DNA of 64,000 nucleotides from Liolophura sinensis (taxonomy: Eukaryota; Mollusca; Polyplacophora; Chitonida; Chitonidae). Both the position numbers and the translations under genes were made by a program. Position 1 is the first letter of the stretch, and the number at the start of each line of letters is the position of its first letter. Location: positions 29,583,732 to 29,647,731 of the forward strand of contig NC_088304.1 in the NCBI RefSeq assembly GCF_032854445.1. Direction: 5' to 3'. Below, piece by piece: positions 22,200-34,685 of this stretch. Below the pieces are notes generated by a model. The model worked only from the letters and a program-made list of their open reading frames with translations, made no database searches and was not told the DNA's origin.

Positions 22200-22560
22200 C
22201 CAGCCCTGCCAACTATCTTGGACAGGTCCGATAGTTCATTTGGTAGGGGGTCCGCTTTTAGGTGGTAGATCCAGGGCCAGTCTTGGGTCGGGTCAAATCT
22301 AAGACCTTAAAAGAGGAAGTTGTAACTTCCTCGCTTAGAGTTCAGCATTAAGGGATTAGTGGAACGACTGGTTGAGCCGTATCAGTATAATGAGCGGAGC
22401 GGCTTACTTGCCTTCGGTAAGTCGTCTCAGCGAAGCAGCATCCGATAAATGAGCGGTGGAAATCCGTTCTGCGACAAGGAGGCACATAACATGTACCCTA
22501 AGGACTCCGTCGTCCTCATATGCAAAATTGCTAAGCACTCACTCACTCACCATTTGTCCT
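22200..22560 (+). mobile_element. tRNA-derived SINE, family 2
   Basis: The head at 22230-22290 (TTGGTAGGGGGTCCGCTTTT, then GGTAGATCCAGGGCC) resembles tRNA box A and box B spacing. The body has AAGAGGAAGTTGTAACTTCC, GTTCAGCATTAAGGG, GCGGCTTACTTGCCTTCGG and GTCGTCTCAGCGAAGCAGCA. The 3' end has ACTCCGTCGTCCTCATATGC, AAAATTGCTAAGCACT and a CACT microsatellite. I associate this architecture with molluscan SINEs (from memory, not searched). Confidence 0.8.
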
Positions 22561-22564
22561 GGAT

Positions 22565-23490
22565 CTCTACACATCCTCTCCCTTGTCTTGATTTTTGAAA
22601 TTCTGCGAAACTCGTATTGTGGAGTGAACTGAGACTGAAAAAAAAGATGAGATGAAGGAGCTGGCTTTGCAGTTTAACAACCATGGAACTCTTTGTTCTC
22701 ACTATACAAATTCATTTTAAAAACGTGCTATATTGATAACTACCATACGGCCAGAAAGCCAAAAAAATGTATTTGTACAGTTCAATATATTTACAGTTTA
22801 ACGGGCATTCTGAGATAATGAAACGACAAAACTAAAATCAGCTCAGTTAATATATATTAAAAGTTGGCTTAAGGAGTTCATGTATACAATAAATGTTTAA
22901 AGCTTGTCATTTCTTGCTGAAGGTCGTAAGATACTGGTAATAATAAACACATTTCTGTTCACCCAGGCACGAACCATTAAAGTATGACAGAGAGAAACAG
23001 AAAACGTCATCTACAGTCTACAGAAGATCTCGTGACGTCTTGGGAAGACCGCAATACGTACAAATAAATAAGTTTGCATCGGACAGAAAAGCCGTTTTGT
23101 CAAGTCTGTTTAAACCTCTGCTGAAAGCTACTGTCAAATCGTTGCCTTTATTTCGAGTTAAATCTGGAAGATGTCATATCTAGACAAAGAAAAGCCTATG
23201 TACATGTATTTTCCGACGACAATGTGACCTATAACCCTTCGAGGTAACTTCCGCTGGAGACTTCACAGGAAAAAACCGACAGCTGTGATTGACAATTTGT
23301 CACTCGCGCATGCGTCGTATCAGACTAGAAGTTTATAGTTTTTAGAATACATCTGCCATCACTGTAAAGATTATATTAGTAGATCCCGCCAATAACAAAC
23401 TGTCAAACATGGAAATGTGGTTGATTACCTACTTTTTCCCCTTGGAGGAATTACTGACTGTATATAATCAATTCAAATGGAAAATGGTTT
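22565..23490. other. no gene seen
   Basis: AT-rich unique sequence. No frame exceeds about 60 residues. Confidence 0.45.
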
Positions 23491-23499
23491 TAGAAGGCA

Positions 23500-24180
23500 G
23501 ATTCTCATTCTTGAGACAATGCGTGTTACCGTTTAATCCTAAAGAAGTTTTTTATTATTTCCACGAGAATTTACTCCGAAATTCAGCATAAAAGTCGTTA
23601 AATATTAAATAGAGTTTAAATCATAAATATATCTTACCTTCTTACAAAGGATAGAAAACACAACAACACATTTGTAAGATGTTGATAACATACCTGTTGA
23701 TAATAAATATCACTGCCAATGGACAACCGGAAAACGGGACGCAATCGCATAAGTGAGCACAATTCTGAGTTTACCGTTAAACAGCAATAAAACAAAACAC
23801 TATTGACAACAATCAAGTCCGAAATAGGACTGATAAATATGGCGTATCTTGACTCGAGTCAGCAGGCGAACATCAACAAAACTGAGCTTCTATATACGCC
23901 CTCACAAATTTTGCTCTGTGGAGAAAATATAGTAGGTGTCGCTTCGTCAGAAAACATCACAGGTCTAGAGCCGTGAGTTTTTCTGATCCTTCTGCAGAAC
24001 ATTATAGTGGAACTCACTAAAGTCTGCGTGAACAATGGGTTTATTTACCTGTAGTACGTCATACTGAATTTCGTCAGAAATGAAAAATGTTTTAGCTCGA
24101 TTAGTGAACGTCTTTTACAACGAAAATATGTGTGAAAAAGCAACACGTTGCCTGTTAACCAAAAAAACCCCGATTAAATC
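23500..24180 (+). repeat. old dispersed repeats C-E-D in series
   Basis: 23500-23830 resembles family C (AAATCATAAATATATCTTACC and the AATAAAACAAAACACTATT area). 23870-24010 matches 35040-35300 (CTTCGTCAGAAAACATCAC versus CTTCGTCAAAAAGTCAACC, CATTATAGTGGAACT versus GTATATTGTGGAACT). 24050-24180 matches 27220-27345 (TTAGCTCGATTAGTGAACG versus CTAGCTTGATTAGTGGACA, and AACACGTTGCCT). No ORFs. Confidence 0.5.
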
Positions 24181-25039
24181 ATAGTTATTAACATGATCCA
24201 AGATGCGGTTCGTTTTGCTACTCTCGATTCAGCTTGTTTTTCATTAAGACAAAGAAATCTGGTGTTGACTGATTTATTGATTTATTTTATGTGCTGTGAC
24301 CGTTATTAAGGCATGGGTATTTTTTTATGCGAGATAAAGCATTTTCTGTTGTTAAAACCCCGCTTTTAGAGACATTCCAGCTGTTGGCGGAATATTTGTA
24401 AACCTTAGATTTTGAAAGGCATGTAAATATTTGTGTCTTCACAAATTCCACCCATGACATCCTCCTTTCAGCTTTATCAAGTTCCTGCGGCAAACTTGGG
24501 ACAAAATCCATTCTCCACACTTATCATAATTTCTGTCTACATGCTAGTTAAAAAATACCCAGCTGTTTAAGATGGATGCGTACCATGGGACTGGTTACAG
24601 CTTATTTCCGTATAATTGCCCTTTCCCCAAACATACCTCAAAGTAAATTTCGAAAAAAAATTTGTTTTACATGTAGTTAAATGTAATCTGGGTATTTCGT
24701 TTTGAAGGATTGTTTTATTTGGATCTGTTTTGGGATGTTTTTTTTTAAAGAAATTATAGAATGTACAACTTTTAAAGAGACCATTTGGAGGCAAGCTGCA
24801 TTCCCTCAACAGGAAACAAATCTGAAGATGTTTTCAACTACAGTATTGCAATGGGCCTTATTCCACATATCCCTATGGTGTCATGGGGAGGTTTGGCTAA
24901 AGCAAGTCAGGCAGCAGTTGAGATGAGTGCCTAGTAACTGATTACTCTCAGCCGCATCACTAACACATTCTACAGTCCCGCAAAGCTGTTAACAATAAAA
25001 CTAATACAGGGACAAAGTGTAGAGAACTCATTATATTCG

Positions 25040-25560
25040 TACCAGGCATTGCACATGTACTCAACTCTCAGGATCGCGACTCACAGGAGTACAGTCTTCA
25101 GGGAATGTCACAAATGGATCTCAATATGCACAACTTATCGTAGGCAACCTAGTTGTACGACCAATCGTCTGAGGAATTGTAAAATGAACAGTATTTATTT
25201 CCTTCGGAGGTTGTCTGGTTTCTCGCCGACACTTTGCGGAACCAGTGATGCAAAGCATATCATGTTGTTACTTATGTAACAAACTTCCTGGACGACATGC
25301 AATAGATTCCATTGATCGGGATTTGTGTTTATGAGTCCAGAATTACTTTAGCTAGGTATATCGTTGTAAGCGTTTAAACTGTAAACATCCTAAAATGGGT
25401 TACATGATTATATTGAAAAGCCAGTAAAGATTCCACCTGCTCGCTATGTGACTAGTCAGGTCAGATCAGAATCTCTATGACCTCCGGTGCCAATATTCCA
25501 TTCACCACGCAGACCAACAAGTCTTCATTATCACAAGTGTCACGTGGGACATTCCGGACT
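25040..25560 (+). repeat. dispersed repeat family A, interrupted copy (left part)
   Basis: CTCAGGATCGCGACTCACAG, CACAAATGGATCTCAATATG, CTTATGTAACAAACTTCCTG and GGTCAGATCAGAATCTCTAT follow family A order. The remainder (CGGCTACCAAATGCCAGACC onward) resumes at 26150-26350, after the 123-bp tandem array. The second-haplotype counterpart is near 39790-40280 and 41310-41500. Confidence 0.6.
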
Positions 25561-25636
25561 GGGATAGCAATGGAACGGGACAAGCTATTGATGACTGACC
25601 GACAGTAATCTTTTCTTCAGTTACAGGACAGAACGA

Positions 25637-25945
25637 CCTGACGAGAGAAAACACAAGTTATGGCAGCTAAATGGCAGATAGGTTTGGTATGAACTGCCAA
25701 AAGGAAAGAGTGGGCCGAATGCAATACGACGGTTGGTTTCTAGCCAAAGAGCATCTTACCTGACGAGAGAAAACACCTAAGTTATGGCAGCTAAATGGCA
25801 GATAGGTTTAGTATGAACTGCCAAAAGGAAAGAGTGGGCCGAATGCAATACGACGGTTGGTTTCTAGCCAAAGAGCATCTTACCTGACGAGAGAAAACAC
25901 CAAAGTTATGACAGCCAAATGACAGACAGGTTTGGTATGAACTGC
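25637..25945. repeat. 123-bp VNTR, about 2.5 units (copy 1)
   Basis: Units start at CCTGACGAGAGAAAACAC (25637, 25759, 25883). Each contains TTATGGCAGCTAAATGGCAG or TTATGACAGCCAAATGACAG, TTTGGTATGAACTGCCAAAA and GAGTGGGCCGAATGC. The last unit is cut at GAACTGCACCC. The same array has about 5.5 units in the second copy. Confidence 0.95.
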
Positions 25946-26149
25946 ACCCTTCAACTGCAAGGTAATCCCTGTCAACGACTTAGTATATTGGTCATGTAAG
26001 TTCACACCAAAATCTCCAAATGGCCAAAATGTGACATGAAAGACCGACTCTCCATTCAACGCGACACCGAAGCAAGCGTTAAATAAGCTTTAGTGGAATA
26101 GTGTTGTGTTAAAATAAAGATGAAGGGGAATGCATAGATAAAACAGGGA

Positions 26150-26350
26150 GATCATACATCCACGTTACATTTTCTCGGCTACCAAATGCCAGACCACTGC
26201 GTTTGTCCCAAGAGAGACGTTTACTTACTGGAATATATCCAAATAAAAAAGTCTCCATTAGCACGAGTAAGTCCATTTACATTTTTCTGTCACGCAGTCT
26301 ACTGCGTTCTTCTTTCGACAGCAGGAATACATCCACTAATATTAATGAAT
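26150..26350 (+). repeat. dispersed repeat family A, interrupted copy (right part)
   Basis: CGGCTACCAAATGCCAGACC, CCCAAGAGAGACGTTTACTT and ACTGGAATATATCCAAATAA match the 3' section of family A. Confidence 0.6.
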
Positions 26351-26789
26351 GCATGTATGCTGACAAGATGAAAAGACGCCATGAACATACATGTATTTAT
26401 TACAGCCGCTGGCCTTGATTGTCAAAATGGTAAAACCTTCCTCACAATGACAGGTGAATTCAGACTGATGAATTGTCTTTCTTGCAAAATGAGAGTGGGG
26501 AATGGCTTTGCCTTCTAGAAACAAAGGAACTATATTTCAATAGCTCATTATTGATGAATGTCATAATATACCGGGAAATAAACATATATCTGTTTACCCG
26601 GTTACAAAGCTTTAAACCCTGTCACAGGGAAAACAAAGTTATTTATAGTTCGTAATATGTATGTGTCAAGTCTGGAAACAGGGAAATCTTGTGAATTTTG
26701 TGACGTCTAGGGAATAACACAAGACACATGTAAGTCTTGATGAACGTTAGAACAACCTCCGTGTTTTGGACATTTTGTAGATATTGCGG

Positions 26790-27345
26790 TTTGATGTCTT
26801 AAACTGTTGTGAAAGGTTTTATTCTCGACACGAAAGCAGGCAACAACTCTTTACGATTTACAAATCTACGGGAGAATGGGCACAGAAGCCGCTAAGACGG
26901 GGGCTTAGCTTAAATCATAATTGTGCTTTACCTTTTGAAAAAAAATACACAGTTGTGGAATGTTAATCAACTTTCAAATTGTGCTCATATGACAAGCGAA
27001 ATTATTGCCCATAGACCCCTGAAAAACTGAAAGCCATGATATGACAGAGAACTTTTTGAGCTTAATGTTACAGCGAGGAAATGAAATAGTAATAAACCGA
27101 TCAAGTCTTCAAGGAGACATATAATTATGCCCTTCCCCTCCCCCCATCTCCCCTCTCCCCGACGTCATGAACATAAACAACGCCAGCAAACCTTGAATAG
27201 TAAGCGTGTAACCATTGGGTACATTTACATGTAATCCGTCAGATTGTAATTCGCCAGTAATGAACATCATTCTAGCTTGATTAGTGGACATCTTCAAGAA
27301 CAAGAATGTGTGTAAAAACCCAACACGTTGCCTCTTCAATAACAA
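26790..27345 (+). repeat. old dispersed repeats C and D (copy 1)
   Basis: 26890-27130 is family C (CTTAAATCATAATTGTGCTT, GAAATGAAATAGTAATAAAC, CAAGGAGACATATAATTATG). 27220-27345 is block D (TAGCTTGATTAGTGGACATC, AACCCAACACGTTGCCTC). The second-haplotype counterpart is 41950-42500. Confidence 0.55.
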
Positions 27346-27399
27346 ACTCCATTTAAGGGCACATAAATATTTAGTCCAAGCAAATTATCAAAACTGTTA

Positions 27400-27740
27400 A
27401 CATCTCCATCATGTGGATGTGTTGAAAATGCAATAAAGGGTGCACCTGCTTGTTAGATAACTAATCAAGTCAGATCAGAATTGATATGACTGTCGGTGCC
27501 AATATTCCACCCAGTACCCAGACTTATAAGTCTTCATTACCACAAGCATGTCCATCTGTGTGGAGATCAGACATGCATGTTACATTTCACCGGCTACCAA
27601 ATGCCAAACCACTGCCCTGGTCCCAAGAGAGAGGATTACTTACTGGAGCGCATGTATATTAAGGTTTTGCTTTCCATATTTTACAAGATTTTAATGACGA
27701 CACAATGTACCGACAAGCTGTTTTCAGCCCTATGTGACTA
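27400..27740 (+). repeat. dispersed repeat family A, 3' partial copy
   Basis: GTCAGATCAGAATTGATATG, TTCCACCCAGTACCCAGACT, TTCATTACCACAAGCATGTC and CGGCTACCAAATGCCAAACC. The internal 100-residue frame reads FHPVPRLISLHYHKHVHLCG in the same phase as other copies. The second-haplotype counterpart is 42555-42895. Confidence 0.7.
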
Positions 27741-28229
27741 TTTTGTCCGCTTATCTCGTCCACGGTACATTTTGGATCCACTCATGTCTTTCACGTAGAA
27801 ACTCGAAGGCTTTCCGTTTCTTCCCTTACAATGGTCTGGTCTATTGTAAGAATTGTGATTCCTCTGTCCCTTGTGTAGGAAAACGGGTACACATATAACA
27901 TGGTGTAACTGTACAATGCAGTTCTATTAGCAGATCAGTTCGAGTCATGCACCATCCCCACAGCAGAACACAAATTTCATGGTACCGTCAACAGAATATT
28001 GCAATCGGCTTTATTTCACGTTTTAAACGTACCTCCTGGTAGGTATGACTTACAAAAGCCTATTTGGCGTATTTATACCACAGAACAAACTATTCCGTCG
28101 TTATGCATACCACCGTCCCTTCCAGGAATAAAGGTTTCGCTTAGAACACCTATGGTACAACCGCAAAATTATAACCAAAATAAGGCAAACCTCCTTTATT
28201 CCACCTGTGTGCATTCAACCCTACGGGAT

Positions 28230-29410
28230 TTTCCTTGAAGCAGAATTTTCATCATATAGAATCTATGAACGGGTAGATAATATTAAATGACACACATTTC
28301 CATAATGCTTTGAATCTGGCATATCTGTATTTGGTCAAATTCATAGTACCTTTGGCAGCTATCATCAACTGTTTAGTAGTTTAGTCATGCCCGACAAATG
28401 GCTTGTCTGTCTCTGTTATCTCTCTAAGGTTTGTGCACCCCCCCCCCCCCCTTCCCCCCGTCCCAGAAGGGATCTGTAATAGATCCAAGTTGATTGGCGG
28501 GGTCGGTACGGGATGCCACCCTTAGACAGCTAAATCTGTCCTCTTTTCCATTCGCTCTCCACGGAGGACATCTGTGTTTATCAATGACAGGCCGATCGAT
28601 GCTGCCATGTGCGAATCATATGTAGGAACAGACGGCATAAAATCTGAAAATACCATGTACACATCGTGGTCTATTGATTGAATGTTTCTAACTCTATTCA
28701 ACAGGATCAAACTAATGGCATCATTTAAAATCAGCACGGCCGACTGCCAGGATTTGGGTCTCCACGGAATGTCACAGCTGGATCTGAACATTCACAGCTC
28801 ATTTTGGATGAGCGGTTAGTAAAATTAATAAGGTGCCGTACTCAAGAGTATTTCACTTATACGACAGTAGCCAGTATTACGGTGGGAGGAAATCGGGCTC
28901 TGCCCGGTTACAATTTTTAACTGTGAGAATACTTACTTATTTCCACGTTTGTCATTTTGTTAGAGGTAGACAGAGTGGAATTAGTGAGGGAAACCACAAC
29001 ATAATGACACCAACACAACAAACTTCCTGTTTAGGCCCAAAATGTTTTCACCCCTAACGTTCCAGAGTATCACAGCTGATAAATCCTGATACTAGTTACA
29101 TGACTATCTTAAAAATCCAATAAAGAAACACTAGTTTGTCAAATGACTATGTCAGATCAGAATCTATATGGCTGTTTGTGCCAATATTCCACCCAGTACC
29201 CAGACAAATATGTCTTCATTATCACAAGCATGTCCATTTATGTGAAGATTATATGTCCATGTTATATTTTCCCGGCTACCAAATGCCCAACAACAGCACT
29301 GGTCCGCTGAGATCTATACCCAAAAACTGTCCACATTTTACAAGGTATTAATAAAGACAGAATTTCCTAACAAGCTAGAATGACACCGCTAGCACAGGCA
29401 TTACATAGTG
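28230..29410 (+). repeat. dispersed repeat family A, long copy
   Basis: Contains all family A blocks in order, including GACAGGCCGATCGATGCTGC, GGATTTGGGTCTCCACGG, GAGGGAAACCACAACATAAT, CCACCCAGTACCCAGACAAA and a terminal GAATGACACCGCTAGCACAG. A poly-C run (28439-28453) sits inside and differs in length in the other haplotype (43520-44525 region). The same phase gives FHPVPRQICLHYHKHVHLC. Confidence 0.8.
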
Positions 29411-29414
29411 TGTG

Positions 29415-30235
29415 ACCGTCGTCTGATCTTCAAGAAAGATGAAAGTTGGTTTACAGCGTATCTTTTGACTTTATATCAAACCAGCGCATGCCAGGTATGG
29501 TCTATCGCCATATCCACGATTCTCAAACACTTCTTTCACTTCTTCTTTCAGAGCACAATCTCACAGGCCTATAGAAATCCTCGAGGCATGAGATCATGTG
29601 GCATCTGAGCGATAAACTTTGATTAAGGAGAAATTTTGAGGATATGGGACTGCTTAAGGCGTCCGCTAAAATGGCACTTTGGATGAAATATGGATTTACT
29701 CATTTTAATAATACAAATTAATTACCGTGTGGAAAAATTCTGAGGGAGAATGTACATTAGATAACGATGATATGGGAGCTTTGCTTGTTTGGGGCTTCTG
29801 TAATGTTTGTTTTTTTGCACATTTTTATGAGCTGATCGGATTGGCGAGTTGAGTTATTAACAGAGCATCAACAAGGTGGTCGCTAATGACTTATGCAAGA
29901 AATTTTAATAAACATAAAGGACTGTTGATAAACACCTGTTATCATAAGGAAGAAATCGTCGAAAGCGAAGTATCTGATCTTTTTGTCATGATTTAATGTA
30001 TTTTGGAGGCTGTTTTACTGTGCTCGTCTTCAATATCCACAGGGCATGGATTCAAAATGATGTCAGTTTCAGTTGTAGAAAACCCACTTTATAAAATAAA
30101 ATTGTTCAGGTATTTTTTAACTGAAACAGTTTCTAAAGATCAACATTCATTAAAGGGAGACTGGAACCTGTCTAAGACAGTTGAAGGGAGTTTCAGTATT
30201 ATGCAAGGCAGTACGCCATTTTCAACATTATGCCA
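29415..30235. other. no gene seen
   Basis: Between family A and a SINE. The 66- and 92-residue frames have no domain. The 26-bp segment after 29870 is missing in the other haplotype near 44998. Confidence 0.4.
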
Positions 30236-30239
30236 GTGG

Positions 30240-30400
30240 CATCAAGGTTATGGTGGGCAGAAACAGGGTAGATTCCGGTGAAACCCACGACCATGCGCAG
30301 GTTGCTGACAGACCTTCCCACGTACAGCCGGAGAGAAAGCCAGCATGAGTTGGACTCACAGCGACCGCATTGGTGGTACATCGATTCCTTCCAGCAGGCC
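30240..30400 (-). mobile_element. tRNA-derived SINE, family 3, partial inverted copy (copy 1)
   Basis: The reverse complement reads through the tRNA-like region: GCGGTCGCTGTGAGTCCAAC (box B side), CTCATGCTGGCTTTCTCTCC, GGCTGTACGTGGGAAGGTCT and GTCAGCAACCTGCG. It aligns with the plus-oriented copy at 33981-34208. The overlapping ORFs of 131 (minus) and 79 (plus) residues are by-products. Confidence 0.8.
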
Positions 30401-31145
30401 GAACCTAATGGAAACGTTCTCATAATGAGTCTTATAAAGGCTATATTAATGGACGATAAATTGCACACCAAAATATGTAATGGTCTATCAGAGCTACACA
30501 CGAATTTGCTGGAGTAAAAATTATTTAAAAAGAGATTTCTTACGCTGTTAAGGACTACACAGAAAACAAACTTATTGGAGGATGTATTATACACTTTACA
30601 GTCACTGTGACATTATACACACTGCACAACTGTGGGTATGAGTGATGTTAATCTTAGCACCCTGTGAGGAGTTTTTGGTGTCACAATAAGTGTACAATGT
30701 GTACAGCAAGAAAACTAAATGCAAGTGATAAAACGAGTACACCACAAAATCGTTGAGAGGAAATCCTAATTGGTTGAGAAATCTGTGCATGTTTCATTCT
30801 TTCCTGACCTTTACTCTTGTTGGATGTAATATCCCGATTAGGTTTTTTTAGGAATTATCACGTTTGCCCAGAAAACAATTCCGCCATCAGTTGAGATGGG
30901 TAGGCCCCTATAAAGTAACGTCAAATGAGAGGGGGTGGGGATTGACCACTCTCAGTCTCGTCACTACCTGGAGCATTGCTGCGTTTTGCAAAGAAATTCA
31001 CACCGTCAATTTAAAACTAATGCTCGCCCTAAATTAAGATAATTGTCATCATTTTTATACATTTTTATACAAGTCGCTGTAAACCAAAAATGGCCGGCTA
31101 CCAGGAAGCAAAGACTTTATACCCCACAACATATAGAGCAATATT
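30400..31145. other. no gene seen
   Basis: AT-rich, no supported ORF. The other haplotype keeps it with a few small indels (45500-46250). Confidence 0.4.
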
Positions 31146-31149
31146 TCTA

Positions 31150-31955
31150 AGAACAAGGCTCGTAATTATTTATCTATGCTGTTAGGTTTTCCTTGACGGA
31201 GAAATTTCATCTGACAGAAACCGAGAATCTGGCAAATAATCAAATATGCTGTTTTATTTGAGCCGCATATAGCAATGATAGCGTGAAGCTGGTATAATGG
31301 CTAAATACACCTACAGTGCAGGCCTTCATCAGCTGATTTTTTAACTCAGTCACGCTACACTGAAATCATGCCTGACAAACGGCTTGTCTGTGTGTCCTCA
31401 GCTATCTCTCTGGGATGCCTGAGTCTCCCAGAAGGGATCTGCAAGAGATTCAAGTTAATTGGCTTCAAATCAAGCTTAAGAATTCTTAAATATTTCGAAG
31501 GTCGTCTGTGTTCTAATGGAGACAGGTATTGTCACTTAGGTGTAACCTTTCATTTATGGGTCCAGATATTCATCCGAGCATATGGTTGCTAAGTACTCAA
31601 GCTGCTAACATCCCAAGATGTGTTACATGACTATATTGGAAATCCAATGAAGGGTTCACCTGCTCGTTATGTGACTAATCAAGTCAGATCAGAATCTATA
31701 TGGCTGTCTGTGCTAATATTCCACCCAGTATCCAGACAAATATGTCTTCATTATCACAAGCATGTCCATTTATGCGGACATTATACGTCCATGTTACATA
31801 TTCCCGGCTACCAGAACTCTGAGCTATTCTCCCAAGAGAAGATAATTTACTGGAATAAATCCAAGAAATTGCTTTTCATATTTTACGAGATACTAATAAA
31901 GGGAGAATGTTCCGACAAGCTGAAATGATACCAACAGCACATTTATTATAATCAA
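31150..31955 (+). repeat. dispersed repeat family A, copy with internal deletion
   Basis: GGCTCGTAATTATTTATCTA, CATGCCTGACAAACGGCTTG and CCCAGAAGGGATCTGCAAGA, then a jump to TTACATGACTATATTGGAAA, GTCAGATCAGAATCTATATG and GCTGAAATGATACCAACAGC. The middle third is missing. The second-haplotype counterpart is 46255-47050. Confidence 0.75.
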
Positions 31956-31959
31956 TGGC

Positions 31960-33265
31960 CAGCATTCCCGATGTGCGATGAAAGCATCGGTCCTGTTCAC
32001 CATGTGAGGCAAATTGAGATTGAAAATTTGCAATTCTTTACTTAAACTGCAATGAGACAGTGGGGCTGGCTTAGCAGTTTTGTCTCAGTAGGGGATGAGA
32101 CAAAGCGGCTACAGATGACACTGTTAATGATGGGGACATTGTACATCAGGTCATTCATTACTTTTATCCAGTCATTCATTCCATTAAAGGTAGCCATTTA
32201 CTTTCCTTTCCTTTTCCAAAAGCTTAGAGGGCCATTTTAGAGGCACGCAGAGCCGTTCGCGCAGTCGCGTGTTCGCTGAAAATCCCTCGTGTTTAGCCAA
32301 TGTGGCGTCGAAGTCTGTACTTCACACGAGGGTAACTTACTCACACGTAACTTACCTGACTCGGTGTTTTGACCGTTATCCTCGGGTTTCCTCCACCTAC
32401 AGGCGTGGCCATCATTGTATATGTACTAGATCTTTCCTTATCGCCTTCAGCAACAAAGAATTGTTCAGTCGTTTTCAGTTAATTATTCATGCCTTGATTT
32501 GCATAGTCCAACATACCATCCGAGATACACATCAAACTGAATAGAGCCTCGTTGGGAACCAGCCTCGTTTTTTTTTTATTATTCCAAAAAAAGATTAAGC
32601 AGTGTATGTATACAATACGCATATTAAGCACGTGCTTTCTTTCTGAATGTCGTAAGATACTGGGAATAAAAATATTTCCCTTTGTTCAGGCACATAAGTT
32701 TAAGGTCTGTCATATGTTATATAAGAGATCTGATTGTTATGTATAGTGTATTACCTGTCATGTCTGCCGATGTTGGAAATACAGAAGTTCTAATGCCAAT
32801 TCTACAAAAACCATTTCTGACTTAAGTGAAAATTTGAAATACAAGTTTCAAAGACAAAATTTGAAATACGAGTTTACAGCTTATTTTCGGGCAGTAGAAA
32901 TGAAAATTTGAACCACCTCACCAGTGTCACCTAAACACAAATGTGTCAAAATATTTACTTTAACTGAAAAAAAACTAACCGCTGTGATGAATTTTATGAA
33001 CTTTTTGACTTAAGTCAGAAATAGCTCTAATGAATCAGCCCCTGGGCTCAATTCCACAAAGCCGTTTCTGCCTAAAATCAAAAATGTAAACGCTGGTCAC
33101 CGTGCTTAGTTTTCGGTACCGGATGCTGCAATTTTGACGCATTTGTTGTCTTAATGTAACATTGGCGAGATGTCAGAATTTTAATTTATAAGACGACAAA
33201 ATTAGCTCTAAACTAATATTTCACATCTTCACTTAAAGTCAAAAATGGCTTTGTGGAATCGGCCC
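31960..33265. other. no gene seen; possible short SINE-like fragment near 32375
   Basis: Unassigned. CCTCGGGTTTCCTCCACC at about 32380 resembles a core seen in many SINEs but lacks any surrounding structure. 32283-32331 has 9-bp arms, CCCTCGTGT and ACACGAGGG. 62-91 residue frames have no domain. Confidence 0.35.
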
Positions 33266-33269
33266 ATGG

Positions 33270-33835
33270 TGATCTTTAGAAAATGACGCTCATTTATCTG
33301 AATCAGGTGGCCTTTAGAAAATGACGCTCATTTATCTAAATCAGGTGGCCTTTAGAAAATGACGCTCATTTATCTGAATCAGGTGGCCTTTAGAATATGA
33401 CGCTCATTTATCTGAATCAGGTGGCCTTTAGAAAATGACGCTCATTTATCTAAATCAGGTGGCCTTTAGAAAATGACGCTCATTTATCTAAATCAGGTGG
33501 CCTTTAGAAAATGACGCTCATTTATCTGAATCAGGTGGCCTTTAGAAAATGACGCTCATTTATCTAAATCAGGTGGCCTTTAGAATATGACGCTCATTTA
33601 TCTGAATCAGGTGGCCTTTAGAAAATGGCGCTCATTTATCTAAATCAGGTGGCCTTTCGAAAATGACGCTAATTTATCTAAATCAGGTGGCCTTTAGAAA
33701 ATGGCGCCCATTTAACTAAATCAGGTGGCCTTTAGAAAATGACGCTCATTTAACTAAATCAGGTGGCCTTTAGAAAATGACGCTCATTTAACTAAATCAG
33801 GTGGCCTTTAGAAAAGACTCATTTATCTGAATCAG
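33270..33835. repeat. 38-bp VNTR, about 15 units (copy 1)
   Basis: Units of 38 bp: GGCCTTTAGAAAATGACGCT followed by CATTTATCTGAATCAGGT, with alternating A/G at one site and TTATC/TTAAC variants toward the 3' end. The other haplotype has about 17 units in a different variant order. No open frame persists. Confidence 0.97.
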
Positions 33836-33980
33836 CTGTGAGGCGACAGGATGACTGTTTGTGTCAACACATTTACCTGTCTCCACAGCTACTGACAAAG
33901 CTTTATTTATGTTTACAGTGAGGCGGATACCCATCAGAAATGAGTTTTACATCTGTGTTTGACAGTTTGTCATTGAACAA

Positions 33981-34210
33981 GTGGTTAGCGTGGTAGCACA
34001 GTGCAATGGCACACGACTCTCTCACCAATGCGATCGCTGTGAGTTCAAGTTCAGCTTATGCTGGCTAATTCCTCTCCGGCCGTACGTGGAAAGATCTACC
34101 AGCAACCTTGATATGGTTCCTCTGGGCTCTGTTTGCCATAATTAACGCTGTCAGTAAAGTGAAATTTTCTTTAGTACAGCGTAAAACACCAATCAAATAA
34201 ATAAAAAAAT
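33981..34210 (+). mobile_element. tRNA-derived SINE, family 3 (copy 1)
   Basis: The tRNA-like head starts GTGGTTAGCGTGGTAGCACA (box A TAGCACAGTGC at 33994-34004) with box B-like GAGTTCAAGTTCAG at 34041. The body has CCTCTCCGGCCGTACGTGG and AGATCTACCAGCAACC. The tail has GTACAGCGTAAAACACCAAT then AAATAAATAAAAAA. This is a class of Pol III-derived non-autonomous retroposon. No coding capacity. Confidence 0.88.
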
Positions 34211-34269
34211 TAAACATATTAAGAGCTAAATTTAAAAGAGGTATAAGATTAATTCAATTGCTGGGTTAA

Positions 34270-34685
34270 TGAATTCCTTTATTTTTGCTCCTTCGCTAGA
34301 GGTTCAGCACTCAGAGGTTAGAGAGAGAGAAAACCCAGCGGGTTGGCCCGGTGTCAGTATAATGTGACTGGGTGGGGTGTCATGTCTGATGTCTTCGGCA
34401 TGATAGTTGAGTGGCGGCAGCACTTTGGCGGTGTGGAGTCGCCATTCCAAAAGCGCCTGTCCTTGTAGCCTGTTTCCTAGCTGTAATATGTACGTCGTTG
34501 TTGTAAAAAAAAACTTCGAACGGCAAAGTACTGCTACAATAGGGTAAGTCACATAACAAGGGTAGGTGAATCTGCCTTGCCACAAGAAGACACAGTATAT
34601 GTACACACCCTAAATGACTCCTCGTCGTCATATGACTGACAAATTGCTCGATAAACCTAAACGTTCGTTCATTCATTCTTGCACA
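34270..34685 (+). mobile_element. SINE family 1, headless copy (copy 1)
   Basis: Begins in the body (GAGGTTCAGCACTCAGAGG) without a tRNA head. It continues with GGTGTCAGTATAATGTGACT, GTGTCATGTCTGATGTCTTC, CACTTTGGCGGTGTGG, CACAAGAAGACACAGTATAT and ACTCCTCGTCGTCATATGAC, ending with a CATT run (TTCGTTCATTCATTC). The overlapping 100-118 residue minus frames are by-products. Confidence 0.8.

Noticed and set aside
32270-32420. Separate SINE with a CORE-like segment
   Set aside because: Only an ~18-bp resemblance (CCTCGGGTTTCCTCCACC) without tRNA boxes or tail.
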